Shown in pieces: positions 48,571 to 58,882 of a stretch of 64,000 nucleotides of DNA (the stretch's first letter is position 1; each line of letters starts with the position of its first letter). The notes beneath the pieces were generated by a model. The model was given only the letters and a program-made list of their open reading frames with translations. It made no database searches and was not told the DNA's origin. A program made the position numbers and the translations under genes. This stretch comes from Streptomycetaceae bacterium (lineage in GTDB: Bacteria > Actinomycetota > Actinomycetes > Nanopelagicales > Nanopelagicaceae). Location: NCBI GenBank assembly GCA_007279945.1, contig QYPG01000028.1:40430-104429 (forward strand), written 5' to 3'.

Positions 48571-50084
48571 TATTGCGCCTCCTTAACTACGGGCAGTGTT
48601 CCAGTGCTCTTAGCCGATAGACCAGAGAAGCGATGGCCAGATGAATAGAAATTCATTCGGGCGAGGATTGTTACTAAAGGCTTGGTAAAGACGAAGACAA
48701 CAATTAAGTCGACTAGTGTCGTTAGGCCAAGAGTGAAAGCAAAGCCTCGTACGCCACCGACTGCGAAGAAGTACAACAATACGGCGGCAATGATGGAAAC
48801 AAAGTCGGCTACTAAAATCGTATGACGGGCACGTACCCATCCACTTTCAACAGCTGTACGTAAAGTGCGACCTTCACGTAGCTCATCTCGAACACGTTCG
48901 AAGTAGACAATAAAGGAGTCGGCAGTAACACCGATTGCCACGATTGCTCCAGCGATTCCCGCGAGTGTGAGCGTGAAACCAATCCACTTACCTAGTAGCA
49001 AGAAGAGAAGATAAACAAGTGAACCAGCCACCGCGAGTGATCCAACAGTTACGAAACCTAAACCGCGGTAGTAGAGCATGGAGTACAAAAGCACTAGACC
49101 TAATCCCAATCCACCAGCTATGAGGCCGGCGTTAAGTTGATCAGCGCCAAGAGTTGGCGAAATTTGCTGTACTTCACCGCGATCAAAAGCCAGTGGCAAT
49201 GCTCCGTACTTCAAAACATTTGCTAAATCCTGTGCTTCAAGTTGTGTGAAGCTTCCAGTTATTTGAGCATTACCGGATGGAATCGGTTCGGTGATTCGTG
49301 GTGATGAAACAACTAAACCATCGAGAACGATTGCAACTTGATTGAGCGGCTCCGCCAGGGTTGTGACCCGAGTTGTAAGAGCACCGAAAGCCTTAGTACC
49401 TTCACCGTTGAAAGTCAGGCTCACATACCAAGCGCTTCCTCCCTGTGTGTCGATTCCAGCAGAGGCCTTTGAAATCTGACGACCCAAAACTTCAGCTGGT
49501 GCCAAAATATATTTAGTGGTTCCCGCGCGATCGCACACCGCAATTGCATCCGTTGGCGCATCGGTCCCAGTTCCTTGCAAGTTTGCTAACTTTGTACAAT
49601 CAAGGGCGGCAAACTTTGCATTAACTTCGGCGCTAACACCTGCAGTTGGAGTCGCCTTAGGATCTGCAGCTCCAGTAGAAACCGCACTAGCTAATACTTG
49701 ACGGAATCTAAGTTCGGCGGTCTGTCCAACTAACTCAACTACACGCCGTCCAGTGTCCCCCGGAACGGAGATAACAATCTGACGATTGGTACCACTTCCC
49801 TGCGCAGCTACTTCAGATTCAGCAACACCTAGTGAGTTGACGCGCTGACGAATAATGGAGACTGCTTGGTCGATAGCTTCATTGGTAACTTTTCCGTTCT
49901 CACCTGGTGCAATACGAGGTTGCAGAGTGACAGAAGTTCCACCGCGAAGATCGAGGCCTAGACGTACTGCTGTTGCCCCTTGCACAAATACAAGCCCGGT
50001 CATGGCAATAAGAACCAGACCTAGGATGGCAAGTGAGCGAGCTGGACGTGCAGTCGTCTTTACTGGTTTATTAGTTGTAGACAT
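48570..50084 (-). CDS. secD: Protein translocase subunit SecD
   Basis: Six-helix membrane protein working with SecF in protein export. The 504-residue chain starts with a membrane helix, then LGLDLRGGTSVTLQP, a large extracytoplasmic P1 domain of about 270 residues, and the C-terminal helices with GVTADSFIVYFERVRDEL. The proton-relay Asp and Arg residues are visible in this segment. It follows ruvB by 11 nt; the yajC gene usually found here is missing. Confidence 0.96.
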   Translation of the reverse strand: MSTTNKPVKTTARPARSLAILGLVLIAMTGLVFVQGATAVRLGLDLRGGTSVTLQPRIAPGENGKVTNEAIDQAVSIIRQRVNSLGVAESEVAAQGSGTNRQIVISVPGDTGRRVVELVGQTAELRFRQVLASAVSTGAADPKATPTAGVSAEVNAKFAALDCTKLANLQGTGTDAPTDAIAVCDRAGTTKYILAPAEVLGRQISKASAGIDTQGGSAWYVSLTFNGEGTKAFGALTTRVTTLAEPLNQVAIVLDGLVVSSPRITEPIPSGNAQITGSFTQLEAQDLANVLKYGALPLAFDRGEVQQISPTLGADQLNAGLIAGGLGLGLVLLYSMLYYRGLGFVTVGSLAVAGSLVYLLFLLLGKWIGFTLTLAGIAGAIVAIGVTADSFIVYFERVRDELREGRTLRTAVESGWVRARHTILVADFVSIIAAVLLYFFAVGGVRGFAFTLGLTTLVDLIVVFVFTKPLVTILARMNFYSSGHRFSGLSAKSTGTLPVVKEAQ

Positions 50085-50095
50085 AGAGGCAGAGT

Positions 50096-51136
50096 CTAGG
50101 CATCAATTGCTGGTGTGTCGAAAAGCGAGGCGATTTGAGAAGGTGGTGTTCGTCCTAGGTGGGTGTAGCCAAGGGCTGTAGCCACTCGGCCTCGAGGAGT
50201 TCTGGCCATAAAACCATTTCGCACGAGAAAGGGCTCGGCTACAGAATCCACCGTTTCGACCTCTTCACCCACGGCGATTGCAAGCGTTGATAGACCGACA
50301 GGTCCCCCATTGAAACGTTCAACCAAGGCGGTCAGGACTGCTCGATCGAGACGATCTAAACCAGATTCATCAACTTCATATATCTCTAGCGCGGTTCGTG
50401 TTGTTTCTAGATCAATAAAGGAGGTTTTTTGAACCTGGCCATAGTCACGAACTCGGCGTAGAAGACGATTTGCGATGCGTGGAGTTCCGCGGGAGCGCCT
50501 AGAGATCTCGATGACTGCATCGTCTTCTATAACAATCTTTAACAGAGCGGCGCTGCGTGTAATTACCTGCGCTAACTCAGGATCTGAATAAAAATCTAAG
50601 TGAGCTGTAAATCCAAATCGATCTCGCAGTGGACTTGTAAGAAGACCGCTGCGAGTTGTAGCTCCAACTAGTGTGAAGTGAGGCAGTTGCAGCGGAATTG
50701 CAGTTGCGCCTGGACCTTTTCCAACCACAACATCGACACGAAAATCCTCCATCGCTAAGTACAACAGCTCCTCGGCCGGTCTTGGAAGTCTATGAATCTC
50801 ATCCAGAAAAAGAATTTCCCCTTCAACGAGTGAAGAAAGAATGGCAGCTAAATCTCCCGCATGTGTAATTGCCGGTCCACTTGTGATTCGAATTGGTGCC
50901 GACATCTCACTAGCCAAAATTAAAGCTAATGTAGTTTTACCAAGTCCGGGAGGACCAGATAATAAAATGTGATCGGCGGGTGAATTTCTATGTCGTGCCG
51001 CAGTAAGTAGAACATCTATCTGTTCACGGACTCTGTGTTGACCAATAAACTCCTTTAAATTATGTGGGCGCAAGGCATGCTCAAGCGCAGACTCTTCCCC
51101 TTTTTGTGTTGGTTCAACTAAACGATCATCAGCCAC
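50096..51136 (-). CDS. ruvB: Holliday junction helicase RuvB
   Basis: AAA+ motor that drives branch migration with RuvA. The 346-residue protein has Walker [13 protein letters not shown], Walker B FLDEIHRL, the sensor/arginine-finger region [18 protein letters not shown] and a C-terminal winged helix. The GTG at 51136 is preferred because GGGAAGAG lies 5 nt upstream and it gives MADDRLVEP, a normal RuvB start; an ATG at 51151 would add five residues. Either overlaps the ruvA end. Confidence 0.95.
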   Translation of the reverse strand: MADDRLVEPTQKGEESALEHALRPHNLKEFIGQHRVREQIDVLLTAARHRNSPADHILLSGPPGLGKTTLALILASEMSAPIRITSGPAITHAGDLAAILSSLVEGEILFLDEIHRLPRPAEELLYLAMEDFRVDVVVGKGPGATAIPLQLPHFTLVGATTRSGLLTSPLRDRFGFTAHLDFYSDPELAQVITRSAALLKIVIEDDAVIEISRRSRGTPRIANRLLRRVRDYGQVQKTSFIDLETTRTALEIYEVDESGLDRLDRAVLTALVERFNGGPVGLSTLAIAVGEEVETVDSVAEPFLVRNGFMARTPRGRVATALGYTHLGRTPPSQIASLFDTPAIDA

Positions 51137-51743
51137 GAGAACTCTTCCCATTTGCGAGAGCGTCCTTAAGTAAATCACTCATCGCAACAGTTGATGCATC
51201 GATACCATCTGATTGCATTCGGTTAACTAAAGCGCTGATTGCTTGATCTGAATCCTTAGGTGAAAAACCAAGTGAAACCAAAGCGCTAGTTAGCTGTTCA
51301 CGCCAAGCAGGTTGATGGCCTCGATACGTATCCGAAGCTGAAAGATCAGATAGCTTTCCTTTGAGCTCCAAAATCATTCGTTGTGCGCCTTTTCTTCCAA
51401 TCCCTGGGACTCGTTCAATAACGGCTACATCCTCCTGCGCGATAGCCCGCGCTAAATCTTCGGGTGCGAGAACGCTCAAAATAGAGAGCGCGACCTTAGG
51501 TCCTACTCCAGATACGGTTTGAACCAGTTCGAAAAACCCACGTGCTTGTTCACTGAGAAAGCCGAATAACGTCAGTGAATCTTCACGCACTACCAGTGAG
51601 GTGAAGAGTTGTACCGATGAACCCAAAGTAACGCTACTACTGGTGGCTGGATTAACTAATACGCTTAAGCCAATTCCACCTACCTCAACGATCAACCGAT
51701 CGATGTGGATCGCACGAACGGTACCGGTAACGATAGAGATCAT
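51129..51743 (-). CDS. ruvA: Holliday junction binding protein RuvA
   Basis: Tetrameric junction-binding subunit. The 204-residue protein shows the OB domain start [20 protein letters not shown], tandem helix-hairpin-helix motifs ([26 protein letters not shown]), and a C-terminal RuvB-binding domain with [16 protein letters not shown]. It starts directly after the ruvC stop. Confidence 0.96.
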   Translation of the reverse strand: MISIVTGTVRAIHIDRLIVEVGGIGLSVLVNPATSSSVTLGSSVQLFTSLVVREDSLTLFGFLSEQARGFFELVQTVSGVGPKVALSILSVLAPEDLARAIAQEDVAVIERVPGIGRKGAQRMILELKGKLSDLSASDTYRGHQPAWREQLTSALVSLGFSPKDSDQAISALVNRMQSDGIDASTVAMSDLLKDALANGKSSRG

Positions 51744-52280
51744 TTAAGCACGCAAACCTTTTAGACGAATTTTTTCAGCAGCTAAGGCATCTGAAATTTT
51801 TGCATTAGCTGCGCCTCGCCAAATATTACATATTGCCAGAGCTAAAGCATCGGTTGCATCAACGGGTTTAGGAATACTTTCAAGGCTAAGAAGTTTTTGA
51901 ACCATTTGTGCCACTTGTGCTTTATTAGCTCGACCAGAACCAGTCACCGCAGCTTTAACTTCACTCGGCGTATGCATCATGACAGGGATTCCACACTTGG
52001 CGGCGATGAGAAGTGCGATACCGGCAGCCTGGCCTGTTCCCATTACGGTGCGAACATTGTGCTGGGCAAATACCCGTTCAACTGCGATTACATCGGGATT
52101 CCACAGTGAAACCCACTCATTTATTTGTCGATCTAACTCCAACAACCGCAGTTCAAGAGCCAACTCTGTCGGCGTAAGAATCACTCCGACCCCCACCATT
52201 GTGAGCGGTGAACCCACTGAGCCTTCTACGATGCCTATGCCACAACGGGTCAAGCCTGGATCAATTCCCAGTACTCGCAT
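51744..52280 (-). CDS. ruvC: Holliday junction resolvase RuvC
   Basis: Endonuclease that cuts Holliday junctions symmetrically. The 178-residue RNase H-fold protein starts [15 protein letters not shown] (first catalytic Asp), then [13 protein letters not shown] (catalytic Glu) and the [13 protein letters not shown]-terminal acidic pair. ruvC-ruvA-ruvB are in the standard order with no gaps. A 61-nt spacer separates it from yebC. Confidence 0.96.
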   Translation of the reverse strand: MRVLGIDPGLTRCGIGIVEGSVGSPLTMVGVGVILTPTELALELRLLELDRQINEWVSLWNPDVIAVERVFAQHNVRTVMGTGQAAGIALLIAAKCGIPVMMHTPSEVKAAVTGSGRANKAQVAQMVQKLLSLESIPKPVDATDALALAICNIWRGAANAKISDALAAEKIRLKGLRA

Positions 52281-52341
52281 TGCGCCACCCGATTCCTAAT
52301 TAAAGTCGAAGAGTTCTAGCCTAAGGTTCTTGACCAAAGAG

Positions 52342-53094
52342 TTAGTCCAGGCTCGCCATAACCTCGTCGGAAACATCGAAGTTGCTAAAGACATTTTGTA
52401 CGTCATCAAGCTCTTCGATTGCATCGATAAGTTCAAATACCTTCTTAGCTCCATCGGCATCTAGCTCTATCTGCATCGACGGTAAAAAGGATGAGTCGGC
52501 AGATTCATAGTCAATACCAGCGTTTTGGAGTGCGGTTCTCACCACGACTAAATCACTTGATTCGCTCACAACTTCAAAGGCTTCGCCTAAATCATTGACC
52601 TCTTGCGCCCCCGCATCGAGCACTGCTTCTAAGATCGAATCTTCAGTTAATCCATCTATCTTTTTAACGATGATGACACCTTTGCGATTAAATAAATATG
52701 CAACTGATCCGGGATCGGCCATTGATCCACCATTTCTGGTTACGGCTACACGAACTTCAGATGATGAACGATTTCGATTATCAGTTAGACACTCAATCAT
52801 GATGGCGACACCATTGGGGCCATAGCCCTCATACATAATAGTTTGGTAGTCAGCAGCGCCAAGTTCAAGACCCGCACCTCGTTTAACGGCACGCTCGATA
52901 TTGTCAGCGGGCATTGAGGATTTCTTAGCTTTGGTAATCGCATCAAAGAGAGTTGGATTACCTTCTAGATCTGCTCCACCGTTTCTGGCTGCGACTTCAA
53001 TTGCGCGGATTTGCTTAGCGAAAACTTTGGCACGACGACTATCGATAATCGCCTTTTTATGTTTGGTTGTCGCCCACTTGGAATGGCCTGACAT
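52342..53094 (-). CDS. yebC: YebC/TACO1 family protein
   Basis: Conserved protein of 250 residues that starts [20 protein letters not shown], the family's signature. Work on relatives points to a role in translation (relief of stalls) and older work to transcription regulation. It lies between pdxT and ruvC, as in Streptomyces and Mycobacterium. The promoter for ruvCAB could lie in the 61 nt after it, but no clear boxes were found. Confidence 0.94.
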   Translation of the reverse strand: MSGHSKWATTKHKKAIIDSRRAKVFAKQIRAIEVAARNGGADLEGNPTLFDAITKAKKSSMPADNIERAVKRGAGLELGAADYQTIMYEGYGPNGVAIMIECLTDNRNRSSSEVRVAVTRNGGSMADPGSVAYLFNRKGVIIVKKIDGLTEDSILEAVLDAGAQEVNDLGEAFEVVSESSDLVVVRTALQNAGIDYESADSSFLPSMQIELDADGAKKVFELIDAIEELDDVQNVFSNFDVSDEVMASLD

Positions 53095-53121
53095 GGTGAA
53101 CTCCTTTTTCCTTGACTCGAA

Positions 53122-53718
53122 CTACTTTACCTTCTGCAATGCGGGCTTTGCCACTTCATCAATAAAATAGCGATGAATACGGTGATCGGCCGTCAACTCT
53201 GGATGGAATGACGTAGCGAGTAAATGTCCTGAACGGACCGCTACTGGATGCGAATCTACGCGTGATAACACTTCTACATCCTTGCCCACTCGTTCTACCC
53301 ATGGCGCTCTAATGAATACTGCACGAATCAATTCATTGGATCCATCATTGAAGGAAATGTCGGACTCAAATGAATCCACCTGGCGACCAAATGCGTTACG
53401 CCTGACAGTTATATCTAAACCACCAAATGTCTTTTGATCTACTTTGGCATCTAAAATTTGGTCGGCCAATAAAATCATTCCTGCACACGAACCATAAACC
53501 GGCATTCCTGCGGCAACTCGTAACTTAAGCGGCTCAAATAATCCAAATATTTCGGCTAATTGAGCGATTGTGGTTGATTCGCCACCCGGTAAAACTAGTG
53601 CATCGACACCGGCAAGCTCACTGGGCCTGCGAACAGTCGTTGGGGTAACACCACATGCGATGAGTGCGCTTATATGTTCGCGAACATCACCTTGTAATGC
53701 GAGTACTCCTACTTTCAT
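53122..53718 (-). CDS. pdxT: Pyridoxal 5'-phosphate synthase glutaminase subunit PdxT
   Basis: Glutamine amidotransferase that supplies ammonia to PdxS for B6 synthesis. The 198-residue protein has LPGGESTTI, the nucleophile Cys in [12 protein letters not shown], and FHPELT with the catalytic His and Glu. It follows pdxS by 12 nt. Confidence 0.96.
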   Translation of the reverse strand: MKVGVLALQGDVREHISALIACGVTPTTVRRPSELAGVDALVLPGGESTTIAQLAEIFGLFEPLKLRVAAGMPVYGSCAGMILLADQILDAKVDQKTFGGLDITVRRNAFGRQVDSFESDISFNDGSNELIRAVFIRAPWVERVGKDVEVLSRVDSHPVAVRSGHLLATSFHPELTADHRIHRYFIDEVAKPALQKVK

Positions 53719-53730
53719 CTACTTCTTCGA

Positions 53731-54618
53731 TTACCAACCGCGCTCAGCAAGGCGGTGTGGCGCTGGAAGATCGGCAACATTGATGCCAACCATAGCTTCA
53801 CCCAAACCGCGTGATGCATCGGCAATTACTTTAGGATCATCCCAGAATGTTGTTGCGCGAACACATGCTGCCGCGCGTTGAGCAGGGTTGCCAGATTTGA
53901 AGATTCCGGAACCAATGAAAACTCCATCGGCGCCCATGCTCATCATTAATGCCGCATCTGCTGGAGTTGCGATACCCCCTGCAGTGAAGAGCACAACTGG
54001 GAGTTTGCCTTTTTCTGCAACCTCCTTCACTAACTCGTAAGGGGCTTGTAACTCTTTAGCAGCTACATACAGTTCGTCCTCGCGTAAAGATGACAGGCGT
54101 CGAATCTCGCCATTTATCTCGCGCATATGCTGCATCGCATTGGAGACATCACCAGTTCCGGCTTCACCCTTTGAGCGAATCATTGCAGCGCCTTCGTTAA
54201 TGCGACGCAATGCTTCACCAAGATTGGTTGCACCGCAGACAAAGGGAACGGTGAAGTTCCACTTATCAATATGGTTTTTGTAATCAGCTGGAGTGAGAAC
54301 TTCAGATTCATCGATGTAGTCCACGCCTAGAGATTGCAAAACTTGAGCCTCGACAAAATGACCGATACGAGCCTTAGCCATAACGGGAATTGAAACTGAT
54401 GCTTGAATTTTTTCAATCATGTCCGGATCTGACATCCGAGCGACGCCGCCTTGGGCGCGAATATCTGCCGGTACACGTTCTAAGGCCATGACGGCAACAG
54501 CGCCAGCATCTTCGGCGATCTTTGCTTGTTCGGCATTAACGACATCCATGATGACGCCACCTTTGAGCATCTCTGCCATACCGCGCTTGACTCGTCCCGT
54601 ACCTGTTACTTCAGCCAT
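53731..54618 (-). CDS. pdxS: Pyridoxal 5'-phosphate synthase subunit PdxS
   Basis: Synthase barrel that makes PLP from ribose 5-phosphate, glyceraldehyde 3-phosphate and ammonia. The 295-residue protein shows [33 protein letters not shown] with the catalytic Lys, and [16 protein letters not shown]. Presence of pdxS and pdxT implies the organism can make vitamin B6 by the DXP-independent route. A 41-nt gap separates it from the upstream DUF3048 gene. Confidence 0.97.
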   Translation of the reverse strand: MAEVTGTGRVKRGMAEMLKGGVIMDVVNAEQAKIAEDAGAVAVMALERVPADIRAQGGVARMSDPDMIEKIQASVSIPVMAKARIGHFVEAQVLQSLGVDYIDESEVLTPADYKNHIDKWNFTVPFVCGATNLGEALRRINEGAAMIRSKGEAGTGDVSNAMQHMREINGEIRRLSSLREDELYVAAKELQAPYELVKEVAEKGKLPVVLFTAGGIATPADAALMMSMGADGVFIGSGIFKSGNPAQRAAACVRATTFWDDPKVIADASRGLGEAMVGINVADLPAPHRLAERGW

Positions 54619-54659
54619 TACCGTTCTCCGATTTTCTTCGCTCTATGAGAGGACACATC

Positions 54660-55682
54660 CTACTTTGTTGCTGAGGCGCTCGCTTGGGGATTCGGGTGCG
54701 TGAAATCTGGGGCCTTTGCCGTTAGAGCTACCCAGATCTGCCCCGGTGCGAAAAGAATAGGTGCGCCTTGCGCATCCCTCCACGTAGTTCCAACATCTGC
54801 GTTGCTTCGAACCCACGTACCAGCAAAAGATTGACCATCTCTGAGAATAAATCCACTACCGCTACCAACAGTATTCGAAAATGGTGTCACTCCCCCGACT
54901 TTGTCGTAATACTCTGAATCGGAAATTGCAACTAATTGGATAACTAAAGTTGTGGGGCATAACTGCTTACCTGTTCTGACAACATCAGGATTTGAATTAT
55001 GAAAAAGATTCCAACATTTATCACTTGGTGACCACTCTGCACCATAACGCGCCGCTGGCCAGTGCATCGTTACCGAAGTAATGGCAACCCCCGATGAAGG
55101 TGCTTTACCGAAACTCCACCCGACTGTTTTCGCAGGATCAACGTGATAACCCTTTTCAATAATCTTTGCCATTAAGAGATCTGCACGCAAGACCATTGAA
55201 TATGGATTTACTCGAGTGGGATCGCGTGTGTAAATCGTTGGTGGTTGTGCTTGGGCACCTAGATTTTGCAGATTAGCCGCAGCAATCACTGGCAACAACT
55301 TCTTCTGGGCCCCACTGTAAGCAAATGCGACTCGACCATATTGACTTAGAATTTCGATATCTGAAATACGCGCACTTCGTATCGGACCAATTTCAGTTGG
55401 AAGCTTTGAAGAAAAGACTGCGGCCAACCTCGTAAGCCCACCCTCTACTTGCTCGATATAGACAACATCGGCGTCTTCGATGCCAATTTGTGGGTGCGCC
55501 ATATTTGTATCATCGATTTTGACGGCAAGCACTTTGCCATTGACGCCTTCGCGACCGCTAAGAAGGTTCGTTTCAACATGCTTGGCTTTGAAGTGTCCTA
55601 TTGATGTCGACACTGTGCTACAGCTTGCAAGAGTAAGTGAAAGTATTGCGATGCCGCTGAATAGAAAGAATCTAGAGCGCAT
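54660..55682 (-). CDS. DUF3048 (YerB-like) lipoprotein
   Basis: Predicted exported lipoprotein of 340 residues: basic start (MRSRFF), hydrophobic stretch, and lipobox LASC at about residue 20. The DUF3048 domain follows with VLAVKIDDTNMAHPQIGIED and GPIRSARISDIEIL near its beginning. The ATG at 55682 is favoured by the signal peptide and overlaps the preceding gene by 11 nt; 55697 is possible. The function of the family is not established. It lies downstream of the LemA-like gene and pimA. Confidence 0.82.
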   Translation of the reverse strand: MRSRFFLFSGIAILSLTLASCSTVSTSIGHFKAKHVETNLLSGREGVNGKVLAVKIDDTNMAHPQIGIEDADVVYIEQVEGGLTRLAAVFSSKLPTEIGPIRSARISDIEILSQYGRVAFAYSGAQKKLLPVIAAANLQNLGAQAQPPTIYTRDPTRVNPYSMVLRADLLMAKIIEKGYHVDPAKTVGWSFGKAPSSGVAITSVTMHWPAARYGAEWSPSDKCWNLFHNSNPDVVRTGKQLCPTTLVIQLVAISDSEYYDKVGGVTPFSNTVGSGSGFILRDGQSFAGTWVRSNADVGTTWRDAQGAPILFAPGQIWVALTAKAPDFTHPNPQASASATK

Positions 55683-56175
55683 CAGTTTCAAACTCATACG
55701 TGACTGGCAAAGGAGCAGTGCCCGCTAAGCGGAAGAGACGAATTGCCACTCTCTTGCGGACAGCCTGGGTGGAGGACACTGAATCTGTGTGAATGGAGAT
55801 TGCTATCCGTATCTTCGCAGTCAGAGCTGATAACTCATCGAGCAATGTTCGCTCGGATGAGCTTGCGTGAGTCTGTCCATCGATTAGTAATAGAGCTAAA
55901 GCACCAGATAAGGCCGACTCGGCACCAGAACGATCTTGCACCGTGGCCTCGCGAGCTTGATAGGCCGCAGATGTCAGCAACAAAGTAGAAGCTGGATCAG
56001 CAAAATCGCTCCGAGCGATCTCTAAAGCGATTGCGGCTCTTCGCTGCAGTAAGCCATCGAGATTGGCCCAACTTGTTTCAACACGGTGATGCAAGCGATC
56101 TAATCTGGTGGCCAAAAAAGATAAGTACCAAGCAAATATTAAGATTATTAAAATTACTAGCAGAGGAGTTTTCAT
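55672..56175 (-). CDS. LemA-like membrane-anchored protein
   Basis: The 167-residue protein has an N-terminal membrane helix (about residues 5-22), then RLHHRVETSWANLDGLLQRR, which resembles the conserved start of LemA proteins. The rest is helical and rich in Ala, Ser and Thr, and shorter than typical LemA. Assignment rests mainly on that one block, so it may be a divergent relative. It overlaps pimA by 4 nt and the DUF3048 gene by about 11 nt. No function can be assigned. Confidence 0.65.
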   Translation of the reverse strand: MKTPLLVILIILIFAWYLSFLATRLDRLHHRVETSWANLDGLLQRRAAIALEIARSDFADPASTLLLTSAAYQAREATVQDRSGAESALSGALALLLIDGQTHASSSERTLLDELSALTAKIRIAISIHTDSVSSTQAVRKRVAIRLFRLAGTAPLPVTYEFETDAL

Positions 56176-57356
56176 CTCTTTCCCTCGTCACGATTGAGAA
56201 AACGATTCCACGTTCTGCTATCCGAAACCAAAGTAACGCCTTCTCCCCCAACTAAAGCCATTTCGTAAATCGAGAATATTTGTTTAGCTACGACTTCCCA
56301 ATCAAACATCTGAGCATGGGCCTTACCCGCTTGTGCTAATTGCCCACGTTTGGCGTCATCGCGCAATAGATCAATAATTACCTTAGCCAACTCAGTTGAG
56401 TTCTCCGATTCAAAGAGTGCCCCATATTCGCCACCCCCTAATAAGGAATCAAATGCTGGGATATCACTTGCGACAGCACACGCTCCACCAGCGAGAGCTT
56501 CAGCCAAAATAATGCCAAATGATTCTCCACCAGTATTTGGCGCAACATAGATGGCCACTGAAGCCATAAAATCCGCCTTATCCTGTTCGCTGATTCGCCC
56601 TAAAAATTCAAATCGCTTGCGTAACTGCGGATCAATCTCCTTGATTACATCCTCTGGATCGCCAGGTCCGGCCACAAATACTTTTACGTCGGGAGCAAAT
56701 CGGGCGATGATGGGCAGCGCATCAATTAACACCTGTAAACCTTTTCTTGGCTCTTCAAAGCGACCGATGAAACCAATAGTGTTCCCGCTCCACTTTTCCT
56801 GTTGTGTTCCGTTGGCATACCTCGTTGCATAAATTCCATTTGGAATCACAACAGCATCAGTCTCTAAATGATTCGTCAGTGTCAGTCGTGCCGCTTCAGA
56901 GACTGCAATGCGGGCCGAGAGTTTTTCTATTGCAGGTTCTAAAATAGGTCCGATTGCATAAATTACTTTTTGATGTTTTGCTGCAGCATGAAAAGTTCCC
57001 ACCATCGGACCTTCAGCGGCCCAGCATGCTAATAATGAAATTGATGGAATTGCCGGTTCATGAAGATGCAAGAGGTCAAAACCTCCCTGGCTGATCCAAT
57101 GCTTAACGCGGCTGAAAGCAATGGGTCCAAATAGAACTCGCGCTACCGCTCCGTTGTAAGGGATTGAAATTGGTTTTCCTGCGCTCACAACATAGTCAGG
57201 AAGTGTCGATTCATCGATGGCAGGGGCAAGCACTGAAACCGAATGGCCAGCAGCGATGAGAAATTCCGCCAAGTCACGAATATGGTTCTGTACTCCCCCA
57301 GGTGTGTCCCAGCCATAAGGGCAAACAATTCCAATCCTTAGTTTCTTGGTCAGCAT
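56172..57356 (-). CDS. pimA: Phosphatidylinositol alpha-mannosyltransferase PimA
   Basis: GT4-family enzyme that adds the first mannose to phosphatidylinositol from GDP-mannose. The 394-residue protein starts LRIGIVCPYGWDTPGGVQNH, with the acceptor-loop GGV, and has GRFEEPRKGLQVLIDALP and the nucleotide-sugar EALAGG block near the C-terminus. The order pgsA-patA-pimA is as in mycobacteria, which makes the assignment firm. It overlaps the LemA-like gene by 4 nt and patA by one base. Confidence 0.93.
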   Translation of the reverse strand: MLTKKLRIGIVCPYGWDTPGGVQNHIRDLAEFLIAAGHSVSVLAPAIDESTLPDYVVSAGKPISIPYNGAVARVLFGPIAFSRVKHWISQGGFDLLHLHEPAIPSISLLACWAAEGPMVGTFHAAAKHQKVIYAIGPILEPAIEKLSARIAVSEAARLTLTNHLETDAVVIPNGIYATRYANGTQQEKWSGNTIGFIGRFEEPRKGLQVLIDALPIIARFAPDVKVFVAGPGDPEDVIKEIDPQLRKRFEFLGRISEQDKADFMASVAIYVAPNTGGESFGIILAEALAGGACAVASDIPAFDSLLGGGEYGALFESENSTELAKVIIDLLRDDAKRGQLAQAGKAHAQMFDWEVVAKQIFSIYEMALVGGEGVTLVSDSRTWNRFLNRDEGKR

Positions 57357-58240
57357 TATTCGCGATCCTTAAAATCGCCATCGACCCAAATTCGCTGCAT
57401 CATGTGCCAATCTTGGGGATAACGTGCAATGCCCATAGCAAATAGATCGGCGCTATTTTGAACGATCTGCGCTACACGTTCATTTTCACTTCCCTGTGTC
57501 GGAATTGGCACTAACTCAAACTCAATATGAATGCCGATGTCCGTATAGGAAATCATTGCACAAATCAATGGTGCATTGGTCTTTAGTGCAAGTATTGCCG
57601 GGCCTGCGGGCATGCGAGCTGGGCCACCGAAAAAAGTAACATCGATTCCTGTTCTCGATAAATCACGATCTGCAGCCAGGGCAACGACGCAGCCTGTGCG
57701 TAAACGTTGTGCCAACGTGGGAATAACACGACCATCAAGTGGTAGCGCTTCCATGCCAAATGCAGCGCGATAATCCATGAACTTTTTAAATAACGCTTCA
57801 GGTTTTAAATGTTCAGCAACCGTAACGATCTTTGCACCTTTGCCACAAAAATACGCTGCTGCATGGTCATAGTTGCCAACATGGGGCAGAGTTACAATCG
57901 CCCCTTTGCCTGCAGCTATGGCATCTAAAAGCAGATATTCGTTGGTAGTAGTTACAGTCTCCATGATGCGTGAAGTAGACCAATCTGGAAACCTAAATGT
58001 GTCACACCAATAGCGAAGTGAGGATCTCATCGCTTTGTATAACAAAATCTCTAAATCTAATGAAGTGACCTGGGGTTGCGTCCTAGCCAAGTTAGAGCGC
58101 AGCCGCGAGACACTTTTACCATTTAGCTTCGTTAGCCGATCGGCTAAACGATTAGCAGACGAGTAGACAAAGGCTTCTGGAAGCCAACGCAGAACGCGCC
58201 AGGCAGAAAAATACCCCCACGCCGATATTGTCTGCATCAT
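57356..58240 (-). CDS. patA: Phosphatidylinositol mannoside acyltransferase PatA
   Basis: Membrane-associated acyltransferase expected to add a fatty acyl chain to the mannose of PIM1. The 294-residue protein of the LpxL/HtrB-like lysophospholipid acyltransferase family carries HVGNYD (the H-x4-D catalytic pair) near residue 117 and the GRVIPTLAQRL and FFGGPARMPAGPA blocks. It starts immediately after pgsA and overlaps pimA by one base. Confidence 0.92.
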   Translation of the reverse strand: MMQTISAWGYFSAWRVLRWLPEAFVYSSANRLADRLTKLNGKSVSRLRSNLARTQPQVTSLDLEILLYKAMRSSLRYWCDTFRFPDWSTSRIMETVTTTNEYLLLDAIAAGKGAIVTLPHVGNYDHAAAYFCGKGAKIVTVAEHLKPEALFKKFMDYRAAFGMEALPLDGRVIPTLAQRLRTGCVVALAADRDLSRTGIDVTFFGGPARMPAGPAILALKTNAPLICAMISYTDIGIHIEFELVPIPTQGSENERVAQIVQNSADLFAMGIARYPQDWHMMQRIWVDGDFKDRE

Positions 58241-58837
58241 TTAACTAAGAGCTCGCTTCACAATAATCATTCTCTGTACGACGGTGATGCACCCAAGAAT
58301 CGCTAGTAACCACATTCCAACAGCTAATACGTATGGAATGCCCAATCCGTCGAGTGCAACTGCTGACATAGAAATCATTAACCGCTCTGTTCGTTCTGCG
58401 ATTCCACCACTGCATTGAATCTGATAAATCTCTGCCTTAGCGCGAATATAGGGAACCAGCATTCCGCTGACTAAGCTCACTAAGACGATTGGGCTCAACG
58501 AATCATTAGCGCCGATCAAATAGATTGTTACTCCAATGAGAATTGATGAGTCAGTAATACGATCGATGGTTGAATCAAGGAATCCGCCCCACTTGCTGGC
58601 ACCAGATTTTGATATTCGCGCCATAGTTCCATCGAAGAGATCGCTCAGAGCAAAGATAAAAATAACCGCGGTTCCTAGAAAAAAATCTCCTCGAGGATAG
58701 AAATACAGGGCCGAGGCAACGACTCCCATCGCTCCTACCCACGTGACTGCATTGGGCGTAATGCCAATTCGCAAAGCAAACCTGGCTACGGGTGTTATTA
58801 ATCTCGTAACCGCTGGTTTCAAAGTGCGACTAATCAT
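58241..58837 (-). CDS. pgsA: Phosphatidylinositol phosphate synthase (CDP-alcohol phosphatidyltransferase)
   Basis: Joins CDP-diacylglycerol and inositol phosphate, the first step to phosphatidylinositol and its mannosides. The ATG at 58837 gives 198 residues beginning MISRTLKPAVTRLI; a longer frame to 58906 overlaps the next, opposite-strand gene. The family motif DLFDGTMAR is followed by GGFLDSTID, with both metal-binding Asp pairs, but nine residues instead of the usual eight lie between AR and the first Gly. About six membrane helices are predicted. Confidence 0.9.
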   Translation of the reverse strand: MISRTLKPAVTRLITPVARFALRIGITPNAVTWVGAMGVVASALYFYPRGDFFLGTAVIFIFALSDLFDGTMARISKSGASKWGGFLDSTIDRITDSSILIGVTIYLIGANDSLSPIVLVSLVSGMLVPYIRAKAEIYQIQCSGGIAERTERLMISMSAVALDGLGIPYVLAVGMWLLAILGCITVVQRMIIVKRALS

Positions 58838-58882
58838 CAGGTCCCATCGTAGGCTGAGCACGTGAAAACCCAAACATCCCCC

